DNA of 64,000 nucleotides from Chamaecyparis obtusa (lineage: Eukaryota > Streptophyta > Pinopsida > Cupressales > Cupressaceae), in assembly GCA_027943335.1 (NCBI GenBank), contig BSBK01001874.1, forward strand, positions 1 through 64,000, written 5' to 3'. Made by a program: the position numbers and the translations under genes. The notes under the pieces are model-generated. The model made no database searches and was not told where the DNA came from. It saw nothing but the letters and a program-made list of their open reading frames with translations. Each line of letters starts with the position of its first letter. Within the stretch, counting starts at the first letter, position 1. Shown here one piece after another: positions 11,174-22,864 of the stretch.

Positions 11174-12048
11174 GGTATAAGATTGATAAAAAAATTGAAA
11201 ATAAAAAATTGGAGATGCAATTTCTCATGGAACATCTTAAGGACATAAAAAAAAACTGAGAGAATCAAAAGGAAGGAATTAGAATTTTGGCATAATGAGA
11301 CTCAATATCAAGTACTAGAGATAGATGAATTATCTTAATTATCTAGAAGTACATCTGATACATCTGAAGGAACTATCTCAGATCTATTTGAAAAGCATCA
11401 ACACCTTACCAAACAAGTGAAAACACTTCAAATTGGACAAGAGCATCAAATGGTAAGAATGATTGAGGTTATGGACAACACAAGACAAGCTGAACAAGAA
11501 ATGAATATAGCTATTGAAGACAAAAGACAAATCATTATAAAGTTAGAACAGAAAGAATGTGAAATACTAAGGCTAATCAAGCATCACTTTAAAATTTCCA
11601 ATCAGATGGTTTTCATGAGTCAGGAAGTCAACTAAGTAAACAATGAGCTTGCTAGAAAATTGGAAGATATTGGTGAATTAAGGAAAGATAATGAAAGACT
11701 GAAAAATGAAGTGAAAATGTAACACCAACATAATGAGATGATAAATAAAATTGAAGAAAGTATCAAAAGGGTGGATGAATTCCTAAATAGTCATAGAAGA
11801 CTTGACAACACCATTGGATTAGGTTATACCAAGAGAGTCATCAAAACATGAAAAATAGAAGAATGTGTAGGGAAATCCAAGACCAAAAAAACTCTCATGC
11901 TATCACTATGGAAAACCATGTCATACATCAAATATCTGTAGAAACAAAGCTAAAGGTATTCCTAACTCTACTCCTAAATTTAATGGTTATTGTTATAATT
12001 GTAACAAGTATGGACATCAAGCATATGAGTTCAGATCAAAGATGATGA
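11174..12048 (+). pseudogene. Gag of element A, part 1: coiled coil and zinc knuckles 1-2
   Basis: From about 11340 to 11830 one frame encodes a Lys/Glu-rich helical segment with heptad-like spacing (for example KRQIIIKLEQKECEILRLIK), interrupted by a few stops; this would be an oligomerising coiled coil. Two knuckles follow at 11898-11939 (CYHYGKPCHTSNIC, second Cys changed to Tyr) and 11991-12032 (CYNCNKYGHQAYEF, last Cys changed to Phe). The coding sequence is cut at 12048 by element F and continues at 18377. The start codon may be the ATG at 3761, left of insertion E. Confidence 0.6.
12044..12048. repeat. Target-site duplication GATGA, left copy (element F)
   Basis: GATGA directly precedes the LTR and is repeated exactly after the other LTR at 18377-18381. 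This is the 5-bp duplication made by retrotransposon integrase. Confidence 0.9.
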
Positions 12049-12881
12049 TGAATGGTGCTCCCCTTAATAATGCAAACACATAACAGAAACAAAGAAACAA
12101 CAACAATATGCAAGAACAAAAAATTGGCTTCTTATTATCTCCACAAATGTGGAATTACAAACTTTCAGAATTACAATATGCAAAGCCACATGGGCATTCC
12201 CTTACAATATTTTGTAGGACAAAACCTTGAATCAATACCCAGATCTACTACCCAGAACTGCCCTAGACAACACTACGGGCCTTCTTTATATAGGCATTTT
12301 CCACCACCCGAGAAGGTTCCAAAAATTTAGCCCTAAGGGCTGACCAAACTTAGAATTATTTTATTTTTCAATTTATTACATCAAAGTTGGCTCAAAATAA
12401 CTTTTGAAACCCGAACAGAAATTTTGAAGGAAAACTATTTTCTGCCATTTCAGGTGGCCCGACTTCTAGAGACTATAAGTCATCACCAATTGACCTGATT
12501 GACTATTATAACCCCATTTTAGAAATGCCACGAAGTGCTCTACAAGATTCACTAATGCAAGCACCTATCACCCAAATTTTTGACCTCATCTGGGGCCAAC
12601 TGAGTTCAAAGTTTCTGTACCCTGCTGCCAATACCAAAAATCTTCAATATCTTCAAAACTAGACCTGATCTAACCATGAAACTTTACTGGTAGGCTGATA
12701 TGACTGAGATGAACCTCCACATGTAAAATTAGAACATTCTGAGATCATAAGAGCAACTTACTAAAAATAGCAAGTTTCCATAAATAGCAGCTCTACACAA
12801 GATAACCCTTATTGAATACAAAAATAAAAATATTTTTGGGTGATGCAAGATTGCTCTTACACCCAGGATGCTCCTGTATCA
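12049..12881 (-). repeat. 3' LTR of element F
   Basis: On the plus strand it runs from TGAATGGTGC to CTCCTGTATCA. It matches 17528-18376; the main length difference is a 13-16 bp indel near 12600. It holds no gene. Confidence 0.93.
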
Positions 12882-12919
12882 GACACCTGGGGTAATTTGA
12901 GAAGTGACCCCATCACGAC

Positions 12920-15900
12920 TCAGGTGTGCAGAGGAAAACCAAGACAGTTAACCTCCTCCTTTGTTAGCCATGATGAATCTTCAATAAGTCATCCTTTCCA
13001 TTTGACCAAATACTCTTCATATGTCATGTTCCTTGTGCTTTTGCCAACATGACTATCCAGTATGTCTTCAATCTCCTTGATATCTGAACTAGTTGCTGGA
13101 ATACTCCACTGTGCTGCTGTAACCTCATCTTCAACACCTCCCTCATGATACTCTATCAAATCTAAAATGTTAAACATTGGTGAAATATTTAGCTCAATAG
13201 GAAATTCTACCTCATATGCATTTCCTGAATCATGCTTCTTCAGTATCTTACATGGCCCAAACTTCTTCATTTTCAACTTGTTATATGTACCAACCAAAAA
13301 TCGCTCCTTCCACAAATGAACCATGATTTCATCTCCAACCTGAAATTCCTTATGCCTCCTTTTCACATCTGCTTTAGCCTTATACTGTGCATTCATCTTG
13401 GTAATATGCTTCCTCACCTCCTCATGGATGTTCTTCAAGTGTTCTGCAAAATCCTCAGCTTCAGCACTACTTATTTCTCCTTTATCTATCTTTCTCAATT
13501 CTGATGCATTTCTGGGACTACTCCCATATACAATTTGGAATGGTGATTTACCAGTGCTCTTATTGACAGAATTATTGTATGCAAATTCTACCTATGGTAA
13601 AATCAAATTCCATCCTGTTGGCTTATCTCCAACCAAACATCTCAGAAAATTTCCCAAACTCCTATTCACCACCTCTGTCTGTCCATCAGTCTGTGGATGA
13701 TGTGATGAACTGAACTTCAAATCTGTCTTCAACTTATTCCACAATGTACGCCAAAAATATCTAACAAACTTAGTGTCTCTATCTAAAACTATGGTCTTTG
13801 GCAAACCATGTAGTCTCACTACTTCTCTGAAAAATAATTTTGCTATATGAACAACATCATTAGTCTTCTTGCAAGGAATGAAATGTGCCATCTTCAAAAA
13901 TCTATCAACCACCACAAAAATTGAATCATGTCCCCACTATGTCCTTGGTAAACCAAGAACAAAGTCCATACTGATATCCTCCTAAGGCTTCTCTGGTATA
14001 GGTAATGGCTGATACAACCCTATATTTTGCTTCACTCCTTTCACCATCTGACATACTCTGCAACTCTATAGAAACTTCTTGACATCTTGCTGCAACTGCG
14101 GCCAATAATAATTTTCACTAACCAAAGCAAAGGTTTTATCTCGACCAAAATGTCCAGCCAATCCTCTGCTATGCTTCTCCTTGATGAGATTCTCTCTCAT
14201 AGAACTTCGTGGAATGCACAACTGACTCCCTCTTAATAGCATATCATCTTGAATGATAAAATCTAGCCATTTCGTCCTATCTAGAATAACAGGTTCTTTA
14301 CAAGCTTTCCAAGCTTCACCAAAATTAGGATCCTCTAGATATAAATTCTTGAGTTCCTTGAACCCAACCACCTTAATCTACATCTCTGTCAGCAATAGTT
14401 TCCTTCTGCTAAGCACATCTGCAACCCTATTAGACTAACCACTTCTATGTTTCAAAACAAAAGTATAACTCTGCAAAAACTCAACCCATTTCAAATGCCT
14501 TTGATTCAACTTTCTTTGACTATTCAAATATTGCAAAGCTTGATGATCAATATACAAAAAAAACTCCTTAGGAAGTAGATAGTGTCTCCACTTCTTCAAT
14601 GCCTAAACTATAGCATAAAATTTCTAATCATAAACAAAATATTTTCTCTTGGCATCATTTAACTTCTCACTGAAATAAGCAACATGTTTTCCTTCTTGGC
14701 TCATAACAGCTCCTATTGCAGTACCGCTAGCATCACAGTCTACTTGAAACACCTTATTAAAATTTAGAAGTGCTAAAATACGTTGTTCTGTAACTTTTTG
14801 TTTCAACAATTGAAAACTTTGTTCTACCCCATTAGTCCACTTAAACTCTTTTCTATCCCCTCTCATTGTTTCAGTCAGGGGACCACAAATACTGCTAAAA
14901 TTTTTGATAAAATTTCTGTAAAAACTAGCTAGACCATGAAAATATCTTACCTCGATAGCACTCCTTGGATTAGGCCATTCAAGGATAGCCTGTACCTTCT
15001 CTGGATCCATTTTTAGACCTTCTGTTGAAACTACAAATCCCAAATACACTAACTCTTTCTTCACAAAACTGCACTTCTTCAAATTAATGAACAATTTTTC
15101 ATCTCTCAGCTTCTCAAACACCATACGAATATGCATCATATGTTCCTCCAATGTCTTGCTAAAGATCAAAATATCATCTAGGTAGACAATGACAAACTTA
15201 CCCAAAAATTCTTTTAGAACCTCGTTCATGAGCCGCATGAAAGTGCTCGGTGCATTGGTTAGCCCAAAAGGCATGACTAACCACTCATATAGTCCTTCCT
15301 TTTTCTTGAAAGAAGTCTTCCATTCATCTCCTTCTCTGATCCGAATCCGGTGATATCCACTCTTCAGATCTATCTTTGAGAAATACACAGCTCCACTCAA
15401 ACAATCCATAATATCATCCATTCATGGCAATGGAAACCTATACTTGATTGTGATCTTGTTTATTGCTCTGGAATCTATACACATCCTCCTTTCTCCTTTC
15501 TCCTTTGGTGCTAATACTGCTGCTATAGCACAGGGACTCAGACTCTCTTGAATCAACCCCTTCTGTAATAACTCATGTACTTGTCTATTCAACTCTTCAC
15601 TTTCTACTGGTGTCATTCTTTGTACTGCCTTGTTTGGAAAATTGGCTCCTAGAATCAAATCCATCTGATGACTGATCTTCCTTACTAGTGGTAATCCATC
15701 AGGTACATTATTAAATACAATATCCTAAAACTCATTCAACAAATCTGCAACCTCTACAGGTACATCCTCTACTTCTTCTTTACCAACTTTTGGAATTAAA
15801 GAAAAACACACATGCTCATGCCTCATACCATCTAGAAATTTTTTTCCATCAACAAATGTTATTCTTTCATTACCACATACCTTTTCTTTAGTCTCCTTCA

Positions 15901-17428
15901 ATGGCTTTAGCTTATGTCGCACTCCATCCTTTGTTAGGGAATAGGTATTCACATGACCATCGTGTACAACACATCTATCAAACTACCATGGTCTACCCAA
16001 CAACATATGACATGCATCCATAGATATGATATCACATAGTACCTCATCTTGGTACCTGCCAATCTTGAACTTTACTAGGCACTGTTCACTGACCGTGACC
16101 TTGTGGTCATCCTGCACCCAAGCAATCTGATATGGATGTGGGTGTTTCTATCTCTTGAGCTTCAACTTTGTCACCATCTCTTCTAACACCAAATTGTCAG
16201 TGCTTCCACTATCAATAATCACATCACAACATTTTCCCTCACACTTGCATCTAGTGCGAAATAGGCTCCTCCTTTGTTCAGGTTCATTCTCACCACTCAG
16301 CAGGACTCTTCTATTAATCAACGTTTCTCCTCTTTCAGCATCTTTTGAATTTGATGATCTGGCATCTTCATCTACATGTGCAACTCTAGCCTGGCCTCCA
16401 TTCCTCCTATCTATCCTTCCTTGGTGTTGAGGACATTCAAATTCCCTATGACCTTCTTCTCCACAGTGAAAACATGTTCCACGGAAGCCTCCTCTTCGTG
16501 AACCTTGTCCTCTTCCTCTTCCTCTCTGATCTCTATTGTTCTGATCTTGGAAATGATTGAAATTATTTCCTCTCTAATTTTGACTGCTATTGGCCTCATC
16601 CTTCTTTTTTGGATCTTCATTTCAGCCTCCATATGACTGTCCACCAGATCGTCCACTGTGACCTCTTCCATTTTGTCTGCTCTCAAACTTCTTGTTCAAC
16701 TTTTCCTCTACTTTTAGGGAAAACTGGTATGCCTCTTCAATACTATTCATTCCAACCAGATTCAACTCCTCCTAAATTTTGGGCCTCAACCCATTAAGGT
16801 AATGAGCAACTTTCTCCTTATCAACTTCCGCATGGCTTGTTCTGATGAGGATTCGATAGAACTCCTTTGTATACTCCTAAATAGATCATCCTGCCTGCTT
16901 CAAACTTTGCATTTTCTTTAGTAGGTCAAGCTCATAATCAACAGGGATGAACTATCACTTCAATTTATCCACCATCCGATCCCATGTTGTGATTTTATCT
17001 TTCCCTCTTTGATTTTTCTCCAATTGAATCTCTTGCCACCAGATCTTTGCATGAACTTTCAGTTTGGCCTTCACGAATTTGACCCTATCAGGATCCTCAA
17101 TATCTTCATACTCAAAATATTCTTCACATTCATTGATCTAGTCAATCAACTCTTCTAGGTTAAGATTTCTTGAAAATGCAGGAACCTCAATCTTAGGTCT
17201 TTTTTCGATCTTGGAAATGGCTCAAGAAAGTCTTTCTTCCCCTTGGTTCACAACTTCAACTTCTCCTTCTTGATCTTCTTCTTAGGCTTCATCCTCGCTT
17301 TCATATCTGACATTAAGATTCATTCTTCTGTGAATCTCCTCTTGAAATGCTCACACTTGTCTCTAGAGCACTCTAACCTTAGGTGTTACAACACCAGCTC
17401 TTCTGCCACATTCGCTTCGTGGAGGCAT
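12920..17428 (-). pseudogene. Chromovirus gag-pol polyprotein, one frame with 25 premature stops
   Basis: From an ATG at 17428 to a TGA at 12920-12922 the reading frame never shifts (about 1502 codons). Gag covers roughly residues 1-340, with an Arg/Gly-rich segment and the knuckle CFHCGEEGHREFEC near 16470. Protease follows with an IIDSGSTDN active site near 16210. Reverse transcriptase (15664-14780) has YLDD near 15185 and the RNase H region ends near 14400. Integrase has the H-H-C-C finger near 14150-14050 and the TDGQTE block near 13700. The integrase tail is followed by a chromodomain ending in YLVKWKG (12992). There are 17 TAG, 7 TGA and 1 TAA internal stops, nearly all explained by C-to-T at CAG, CGA, CAA or TGG. 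The last TGA (12920) may be native. No indel is seen. Confidence 0.93.
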
Positions 17429-17510
17429 TTTCATGATGCGCACTGAAACCCTAACCACAGTCTTGGTGCAAACTACTTCATAGTCGACGATCTATTTACA
17501 CACTCAAGAA

Positions 17511-17522
17511 CTTCTAATACCA
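17511..17522 (-). promoter_or_regulatory. Primer-binding site of element F
   Basis: On the minus strand TGGTATTAGAAG lies five bases from the LTR end. It resembles TGGTATCAGAGC, the initiator-Met tRNA complement, with C-to-T and G-to-A changes. Confidence 0.7.
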
Positions 17523-17527
17523 CTTGA

Positions 17528-18376
17528 TGAAGGGTGCTCCCCTTAATAACGCAAACACATAATAGAAACAGAGAAACAACAACAACAATATGCAAGAACA
17601 AAAAATTGGCTTCTTATTATCTCCACAAATGTAGAATTACAAACTTTTAGAATTACAATATGCAAAGCCACATGGGCATTCCCTTACAATATTTTGTAGG
17701 ATAAAGCCTTGAATCAATACCCAGATCTACTACCCAGAACTGCCCTAGACAACACTACTGACCTTCTTTATATAGGCATTTTCTACCACCCGAGAAGGTT
17801 CCAAAAATTTAGCCCTAAGGGGCGACCAAACTTAGAATTATTTTATTTTTCAATTTATTACATCAAAGTCGGCTCAAAATAACTTTTGATACCTGAACAT
17901 AAATTTTGAAGGAAAATTATTTTTGCCATTTCAGGTGGCCTAACTTCCAGAGACCATAAGTCATCACCAGTTGACCTGATTGACTGTTATAACCCCATTT
18001 TAGAAATGCCACGAAGTGCTCTACAAGCTTGACCAACACAAGTACCTATCATCCAAATCTTTGACCTCATCCGGGGCCTCTAAAGCCTTCAAAACTAATT
18101 TCAAAATTTCTGTACCCTGCTGCCAATACCAAAAATCTTCAATATCTTCAAAACTAGACCTGATCTAACCATGAAACTTTGCTAGCAGGCTGATATGACT
18201 GAGATGAACCTCCACATGTAAAATCAGAACATTCTGAGATCGTAAGACCAACTTACTAAAAATAGCAAGTTTCCATAAATAGCAGCTCTGCACAAGATAA
18301 CCCTTATTGAATACAAAAATAGAAATATTTTTGGGTGATGCAAGATTGCTCTTACACCCAGGATGCTCCTACATCA
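17528..18376 (-). repeat. 5' LTR of element F
   Basis: On the plus strand it runs from TGAAGGGTGC to CTCCTACATCA (849 bp), directly followed by GATGA (18377-18381), the second copy of the target-site duplication. It carries a 'tttatatagg' box that could be the promoter TATA element in element orientation. Confidence 0.93.
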
Positions 18377-18889
18377 GATGAACAAGTCACCTAAGAGACA
18401 TTATATGGAAAAGAACTATCATACTTGCAACAAGCATGAACATATATCACAAGAATGTAGGGAACAACTAGAACAAGTTTGGAAACTGAAAAGATAAAAC
18501 AAAACCTATCAATCGAGAAGGAAAGGTAACTCGTATACTTGGGATTACAATACTTGGGTTAATTATACATCATGTGGTAGGTATGGTCACATTGCAAAAA
18601 ATTGTATGAGATTACACTGGAGAGGAAAATATAGGAACTGGAAAAATTCTAGAATGGCATGTCTGCACTATCACAAGGTCGGTCACTTAAGTAAAGACTG
18701 CTGAGACCAAGCACAAAAACCAAATGTCGATGTGAATGAGAATACCATTGATGGAATTAGAAGTAAAATGAGTCAAATATGGAGAAGATACACTAAGGAT
18801 AATGTAAGAACAAGCACAATAGTCAGTGATACCTCATCCTTTGGGTTAAAGGTGATTTCACCACCTCCACCTAAGAAAATCAAGTAAGT
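18377..18889 (+). pseudogene. Gag of element A, part 2: zinc knuckles 3-5
   Basis: The frame resumes across the GATGA duplication. Three more knuckles follow at 18417-18458 (YHTCNKHEHISQEC), 18564-18605 (YTSCGRYGHIAKNC) and 18660-18701 (CLHYHKVGHLSKDC). Each has one Cys changed to Tyr, a TGY-to-TAY change. Together with knuckles 1 and 2 this gives five knuckles in one frame. The segment ends with a Pro-rich motif (SPPPPKKIK) before the stop near 18885. The stops within it (after KLKR, after SKDC) are also compatible with C-to-T change. Confidence 0.65.
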
Positions 18890-19412
18890 ATGGGAACCAA
18901 ATTTTAATCAGTTATATCTTACAATAGTTTCTTATATCTATTGCATGAATACCAAATCAACATGAATTAAGATGCACTAGGTTTTCACATGTTTTGAACT
19001 TGAAATGAGTATAGTCGGTAAAATCATGACCAAGTAAAAGTTTGTTAGTTGGAGAAAGTGTTAAGGTTAACCGAGTTGCATAGTCAACCGAGCATTGTTA
19101 GTGTTATCTGAGCTGAAGTATCAAACAAAGATAACTGAATATTTTATCCAAAACTAAGTTGTGGTTGGTGAAGCATTTAATGCAAAACATTTAAGCATGA
19201 AATATTTTTATGGTATAAATACGCATCGAGCCAACTCATTTTTCACATTATAAAACTAGAACGAGAAAAGAGAATATTTGTGCAAAGAGATTCCAAGCTA
19301 TGTACTTCGATTTGAGCATTTGACAAACTGTTTGGAAGTGATTCAAGTAAGTTTGAAGAAAATCAATCTATTTAAATATAGTTTTCATGAAGCCCTAAGT
19401 TATTTATTAGCG
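18890..19412 (+). promoter_or_regulatory. Possible internal promoter or leader between gag and ORF2 of element A
   Basis: About 520 bases without Pol coding sequence separate gag from ORF2. They contain repeated CCGAG/CTGAG motifs (around 19075-19120) like those in SIRE-like LTRs, then a TATA-box-like TATAAAT (19214-19220) 193 bases before the ORF2 ATG (19413). This could drive a separate ORF2 transcript or be a captured LTR fragment. Open codons run from 19278 into ORF2. Confidence 0.35.
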
Positions 19413-20832
19413 ATGGCATCTGCATCAAAGATTGTTCAATCAAAGGCCGATAATGAAAAGGTTACACTAAGCAATAGGGAAACTTATGAAGAACAAAACT
19501 ACAAAATGCACCCTGAGGTTACATCACTATTTGATGAGAAAGGTGCATTCTCAAGCATTTCACCTAGGGTTTTTTTGGTAAAGGACATCCAGTCCTACAT
19601 TCACTACAAGATTGGTAAAATTGGTGATTTTGAGTTGCAATCCACTTACCAACTGAGCTATGTGAAGATGATAAATTGAAGGATGAACATACTCATTTGG
19701 AAATCAAAGGTTTAACCAATGCCCTTCACTTCCTCAAGGTATTCAAGACCGAGTGGATCAGGATAGTACTCAGCCGAGTATACAAGGGAAAAATGTGGTT
19801 GGATGAACTGGTAAGGATTACCAAGGATGTTATTCATATTGTCACTATTATCCTATGTGTGCTAAAGCTAAGGCACTAAGGCACCCACCAAAGGGTGAGA
19901 TTCATAATTTGACTAGAGCCGAGTGGGATGGAAGAAGGAATGTGGATTAACATAATCAATGATCCCAAGACTAGATTTGGAGCATACATGATTTCTTATA
20001 AGGTATTCCAATCTAGCATACTAAACAATGTTCCTTACGCCGCTGTTGAAATTGTATATAATATTGTAAAGAAAGGACTACAGCTAGACCTCACCGAGTT
20101 GATGTTGAGGCAACTAGAAGAAAATATGAGGACAATCCGAGTTGCTAAGTTCAACACTTGAAAGCTTGGATCTCTACTAGTATGTATATTATTTTACTTA
20201 CAAAATTCATTTCCTTCAATCGAGAATGTACAATGGGATACAAACAAACTAGTCATCATAAAAATCAGTGATTTCATAAAAAGTTTAGGTCCAAATTTTG
20301 AAGCAGTTATGGATGATTATTTTGGAAAATTAAAGGAAATAATGCACAAGAGAAGCAGTATACCTATACAACTAGTGGAAAAGTACAAGGATGAAACATG
20401 TTTTCTAGTGGACACCAACTCCACTCTCATAAAAGAAGTTTAACTAAGGACTATATGGTTACCGCCCATGGACTATGAACTTGACATTGATCGAGAGACT
20501 AGGTCAATAAAGGCACTTTTGGCAGAACCTAAATACAAGAAGGAAACAAGATTTGGAACCTATGAGGAGGCAAAACAGAGAGTCAAGATGTATTTGGTCA
20601 TAGAAAAAGTGTGAATAAAGTCAAAGAAAATGTTGGACACACTTGAGAAATAATTTGGTGAAGAAAAAGAGAAGTCAGCTGAAAAGGCAGTCAAGGAAAA
20701 ATTTCTAATCGGTAACAATAAAAATGATGAAGAGACTGAGTCAGACAAGGATGTACCTATAGAACTAGTGAAGGAAACAAAAGGTTTAAAGGAAACAGGC
20801 TGAAACCCCCATACATGCAAGGACAAGGTCCT
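19413..20832 (+). pseudogene. ORF2 of element A, part 1 (unrecognised protein)
   Basis: The ORF starts at ATG 19413 (MASASKIVQSK...). The encoded sequence is mixed alpha/beta in appearance, with hydrophobic segments but no clear membrane helix, and is broken by frameshifts near 19670 and 19860-19930 and by several stops. Near its end is the block MDYELDIDRE... ending RFGTYEEAK (about 20470-20575), which resembles DYEVSKEA...RFGTFEEI in element D. A Lys/Glu-rich linker follows to the insertion of B at 20838. I do not recognise the family; it is not Gag, protease, reverse transcriptase, integrase or RNase H. It may be an ORF peculiar to non-autonomous SIRE-like elements. Confidence 0.55.
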
Positions 20833-20837
20833 CTATA
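20833..20837. repeat. Target-site duplication CTATA, left copy (element B)
   Basis: CTATA directly precedes the LTR and is repeated exactly at 28634-28638. Confidence 0.9.
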
Positions 20838-22353
20838 TGTTAGAATAGCTGAGAGGGGGTGTGAATCAGTTAGATCAATTATCCTACAATCCCAAACAAA
20901 AAGATGTACCTTATAAAACAATTCCAACAAATTATGCAGCTCGGTAAGATACAATATCAATCTCTCTGTTCACTTTATCGATTACTAGTAAATAACTAAC
21001 TATGATTACCAACCAAATCAACTATGTAGTATATAAAGTATGATAGAAAAATAATCATCACAAATAACACATATCACAATTATTTAATGTGGAAACCCTG
21101 CTAAGGGAAAAACCACCTGGGACTAGTAACTCAAAATAATTTGACCTTCTGAAGTAAGCTTAGTGAAGAGCCAACCATGTTAAAGGTTACAAACACACTG
21201 TTAGGTGTGACCTGGTTAGAGGATTTATCACTAATAGTTAACTTTTGACTAGCATTCACTATGGAGTCAACAAGATAACAATGTACATTCTCTGAATGAC
21301 ATAGGACAAAATATAAGACTGTTAAGTCCACTCAGTTATGATATTTTTTGAATTAATGGTTAAACTAATAGAGTAATGATCTGATTCAAATACAACTCAA
21401 TTGTAGATATTTAGATCTATGCTAAGCCCATACAAATCCTCTGATCATTAATCAAATTCACTTCCTCAATATTCTTCAACTTACTTTCACTCATTAAATG
21501 GTTCTCTGACGCTCGGTTAACTCTGCAACTTGATTTTTTCAATAACCAGTTTGATCAGGCATGCATGAATAAAGTCTTCACGCGATATCTCAATAGTCTT
21601 GTTCTTCTGACATATTTCAACAATGAAACTCATATCTCTTCTATAGACAAGTAAACCATTTTCATATCATCCATTAGATTTTTCCACTTAATCTCCTTCA
21701 TCCATTTTGCCTCTTAAACCTTCCTCAGTAGATGTTTCATTAACACGTTTCAATCTCATCCTTTAGATCTTCTCTAAATTTTATCAGCCATGGATCTCAT
21801 AACAAACTTAATCCTTAATCTCAAATTCATACCAATATCTAGCTCATCAAATTCAGTCACTTGTTCTTTGCATTTAATGTTTTCATCCATTCTTGGTTAA
21901 TATAGAAATGCGTTGGTGATAACTAGTTAAACTAGCTCGGTTAATATTGTCAGTCGGTATACATTGTACTAGCTCAGTGTATACATAAATCTTCAATTAC
22001 TCACCACATTGACTTGTTCAATTTCAGATCTCTTCTTCATAATAGATTAATGTAACATGCTCAAGTCAACAATATAAAGCCATAGACTCATCAATAAGTT
22101 ACCCATTCTTTACCTTATCCTTATCTATCATATCCATCTTTTTCTCATGTAGATATCTCAGCTCTTCATCTTTTCTTCTTTCAACAGATGTTTAGATGTT
22201 TTTAACTAACATGATAAGTATTATCAAGACTAGGTGACATCAATGAAAACATATTGACTGGTTTAATCATCTTACATATCATTTCAGTACTTGCTGATCT
22301 CTAATCACTATTTCTTCAGTTCAATCAGATATTCAATCAGTTGTAGTTCATCA
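20838..22353 (-). repeat. 3' LTR of element B
   Basis: On the plus strand it runs from TGTTAGAATAGC to TAGTTCATCA. In element orientation it ends with the C-tract and CTCTCAG motif shared by the SIRE-like LTRs here. It carries several CTCGGT/GTCGGT motifs. It matches 27113-28633 along its length. Confidence 0.92.
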
Positions 22354-22864
22354 ATCTCTCCCTTTGGCATTGATGGCAACACAAGCACTATGAGAATATG
22401 CCAAATACATACCAAACATGTATTCTACAACTATGTAGGTAAATGTTGTAGCTCAATAAGCATTTAATATGTTTAATCACTACAAAACATAAAAACATTA
22501 CAAGTGTAGACTCTCCCTGTGGATTTGATCTTTTCAGCTCTCAAATTCCCTTTGTTCTCAGCAACAATTATTCAAGTCTCTCCCTTTCTGCAATCTCTCT
22601 ATTTGTGTTCTTAGTAACTGATTTTCCATATTCATTATCTCTCCCTTTGACAATAATGTCGAAGAAAATATAAATAGCTCTGCAGCAGCCAAGTATGCTC
22701 TATTGTTTAGTTCATATCATGTACCTTCAGTGTACAAATAAATCAATTTTTGTTCCATCTTCTACAATATTTCAAAACCTTAGACAAAATCCAAAGTGTG
22801 AGCTATGTGCATCAACATGAATGATCTTCTAAGAAGTGTAGGTTGATGTGACCTCCAGATCACC

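Larger units (their letters stand above)
12049..18376 (-). mobile_element. Element F: Ty3/gypsy chromovirus, complete but with stop codons
   Basis: A full-length 6.3-kb element with two LTRs, an exact GATGA target-site duplication, an initiator-Met primer-binding site and a single-frame gag-pol with a C-terminal chromodomain. It lies inside gag of element A. Domain order on the minus strand is Gag, zinc knuckle, protease, reverse transcriptase, RNase H, integrase, chromodomain, as in chromoviruses. I do not assign a clade firmly; the integrase tail and chromodomain look Galadriel-like. The two LTRs differ by roughly 5 percent by eye, mostly C/T and G/A, plus small indels. Confidence 0.93.

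Noticed and set aside
16411..16686. Minus-strand 91-codon acidic ORF
   Set aside because: It is an out-of-frame reading of the Arg/Gly-rich Gag and zinc knuckle of element F.
12920..17428. Stop-codon reassignment or programmed readthrough to explain many in-frame TAG codons
   Set aside because: TGA and TAA also occur, plant nuclear genes use the standard code, and C-to-T decay explains the pattern more simply.
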